A DNA stretch of 5,958 nucleotides, from the NCBI GenBank assembly GCA_029261435.1, contig JAJDBI010000050.1, positions 1-5,958 of the forward strand, given 5' to 3'. Positions within the stretch are counted from its first letter, which is position 1. Each line of letters begins with the position of its first letter. Under the pieces are notes generated by a model, which saw nothing but the letters and a program-made list of their open reading frames with translations, searched no databases and was not told the DNA's origin. The translations under genes were made by a program, and so were the position numbers. The DNA is from Nitrospinaceae bacterium. Lineage in GTDB: Bacteria > Nitrospinota > Nitrospinia > Nitrospinales > VA-1. This document shows, in pieces, positions 5,644 to 5,958 of the stretch.

Positions 5644-5958
5644 CTTAAATTCAATAGTTTACAGCCTAGTCATTATATTGGCGGTTTAAAAGGGGTTCAA
5701 ACATCGAACATCCCTACCGCTTTTCGCAACGCTTCCGGTTTTACCCGTGCATAAAAATCCATCGTTACCTTGATAGATGAATGCCCAAGTAATTCCGCAA
5801 TGGTTGCCAACTCAACTCCTTGTTCAAGTAAATAGCAAGCCGCAGTATGCCGTAGTTTGTGAAACGAGAACCACGGATAACCCGCTCTTGTAAATGCCCG
5901 ACTCACACAGACCGTCAAAGCCTTTTCGGATATGTCGGGAAACAGCAGTTTTTCTTCA
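5644..5958. mobile_element. Left edge of an integrated element (island or prophage) at tRNA-Glu
   Basis: Everything to the right of tRNA-Glu appears to belong to an inserted element, judged from a tyrosine integrase gene placed next to a tRNA 3' end. The 53 bp between tRNA and integrase stop are AT-rich and hold no gene or terminator. The octamer AGGGGTTC at 5691-5698 repeats the start of the tRNA T arm. Whether the element is a phage, an integrative conjugative element or a remnant cannot be told, since only the integrase end is in view. Confidence 0.6.
5697..5958 (-). CDS. Tyrosine recombinase/integrase, C-terminal part (5' end outside window)
   Basis: The frame is open to the right edge of the window and gives 86 visible residues, so a start at the TTG near 5918 should not be used. 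The visible part is the end of the catalytic domain of a phage-type integrase, which cuts and rejoins DNA through a covalent phosphotyrosine. HKLRHT supplies the His and second Arg (visible residues 33 and 36), LGHSS supplies the third His (59), and the nucleophile is the Tyr of MDFYARV (69). The first catalytic Arg and the arm- and core-binding domains would be outside. No frameshift is seen. The gene points toward tRNA-Glu and ends 54 bp from it, so its messenger could run antisense through the tRNA. The short tail after the Tyr is normal for the family. Confidence 0.93.
   Translation of the reverse strand, partial: EEKLLFPDISEKALTVCVSRAFTRAGYPWFSFHKLRHTAACYLLEQGVELATIAELLGHSSIKVTMDFYARVKPEALRKAVGMFDV

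Noticed and set aside
5916..5918. TTG (minus strand) as the integrase start
   Set aside because: The frame continues to the window edge with plausible integrase sequence (LFPDISEKA), so this is an internal codon.

Overview
The window looks like a chromosomal housekeeping region of a Gram-negative bacterium that runs into the edge of an integrated mobile element at its right end. The Gram-negative reading rests on a lipoprotein signal peptide and a long-form SpeA arginine decarboxylase. The phylum cannot be fixed by eye. The MnmA and IMPase sequences would suit a deep-branching group such as Nitrospinota or Desulfobacterota, but that is a guess.

Left part (1-1691, plus strand): the 3' 85% or so of speA (arginine to agmatine, polyamine synthesis), entering the window just upstream of its PLP lysine. 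Its stop codon overlaps by 4 bp the stop codon of a gene cluster on the opposite strand.

Middle part (1688-4791, minus strand, transcribed right to left): rsmD (16S rRNA m2G966 methyltransferase), mnmA (tRNA U34 2-thiolase), an inositol-monophosphatase/SuhB-family gene and a small M48-type metalloprotease lipoprotein. The first three are separated by 3 bp or overlap in ATGA fashion, and the fourth follows after 33 bp. This looks like one operon joining ribosome and tRNA maturation genes to two less specific enzymes.

Right part (4792-5643, plus strand): a near-consensus sigma70 promoter drives tRNA-Gln(CTG). A small hairpin and a strong intrinsic terminator follow. A four-helix membrane protein of unknown function starts 11 nt after the terminator's T-run, and then comes tRNA-Glu(CTC). 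Both tRNAs have C34 anticodons, so they read CAG and GAG, while MnmA encoded nearby modifies the U34 isoacceptors of the same two amino acids.

Far right (5644-5958): 54 bp after tRNA-Glu, on the minus strand, lies the C-terminal end of a tyrosine recombinase with its catalytic HxxR, LGH and Tyr. A tyrosine integrase next to the 3' end of a tRNA gene is the usual signature of a genomic island, prophage or integrative element inserted at that tRNA. The window ends inside the integrase, so the cargo is not visible. I see no CRISPR array, no complete insertion sequence and no clearly novel multi-gene system here.
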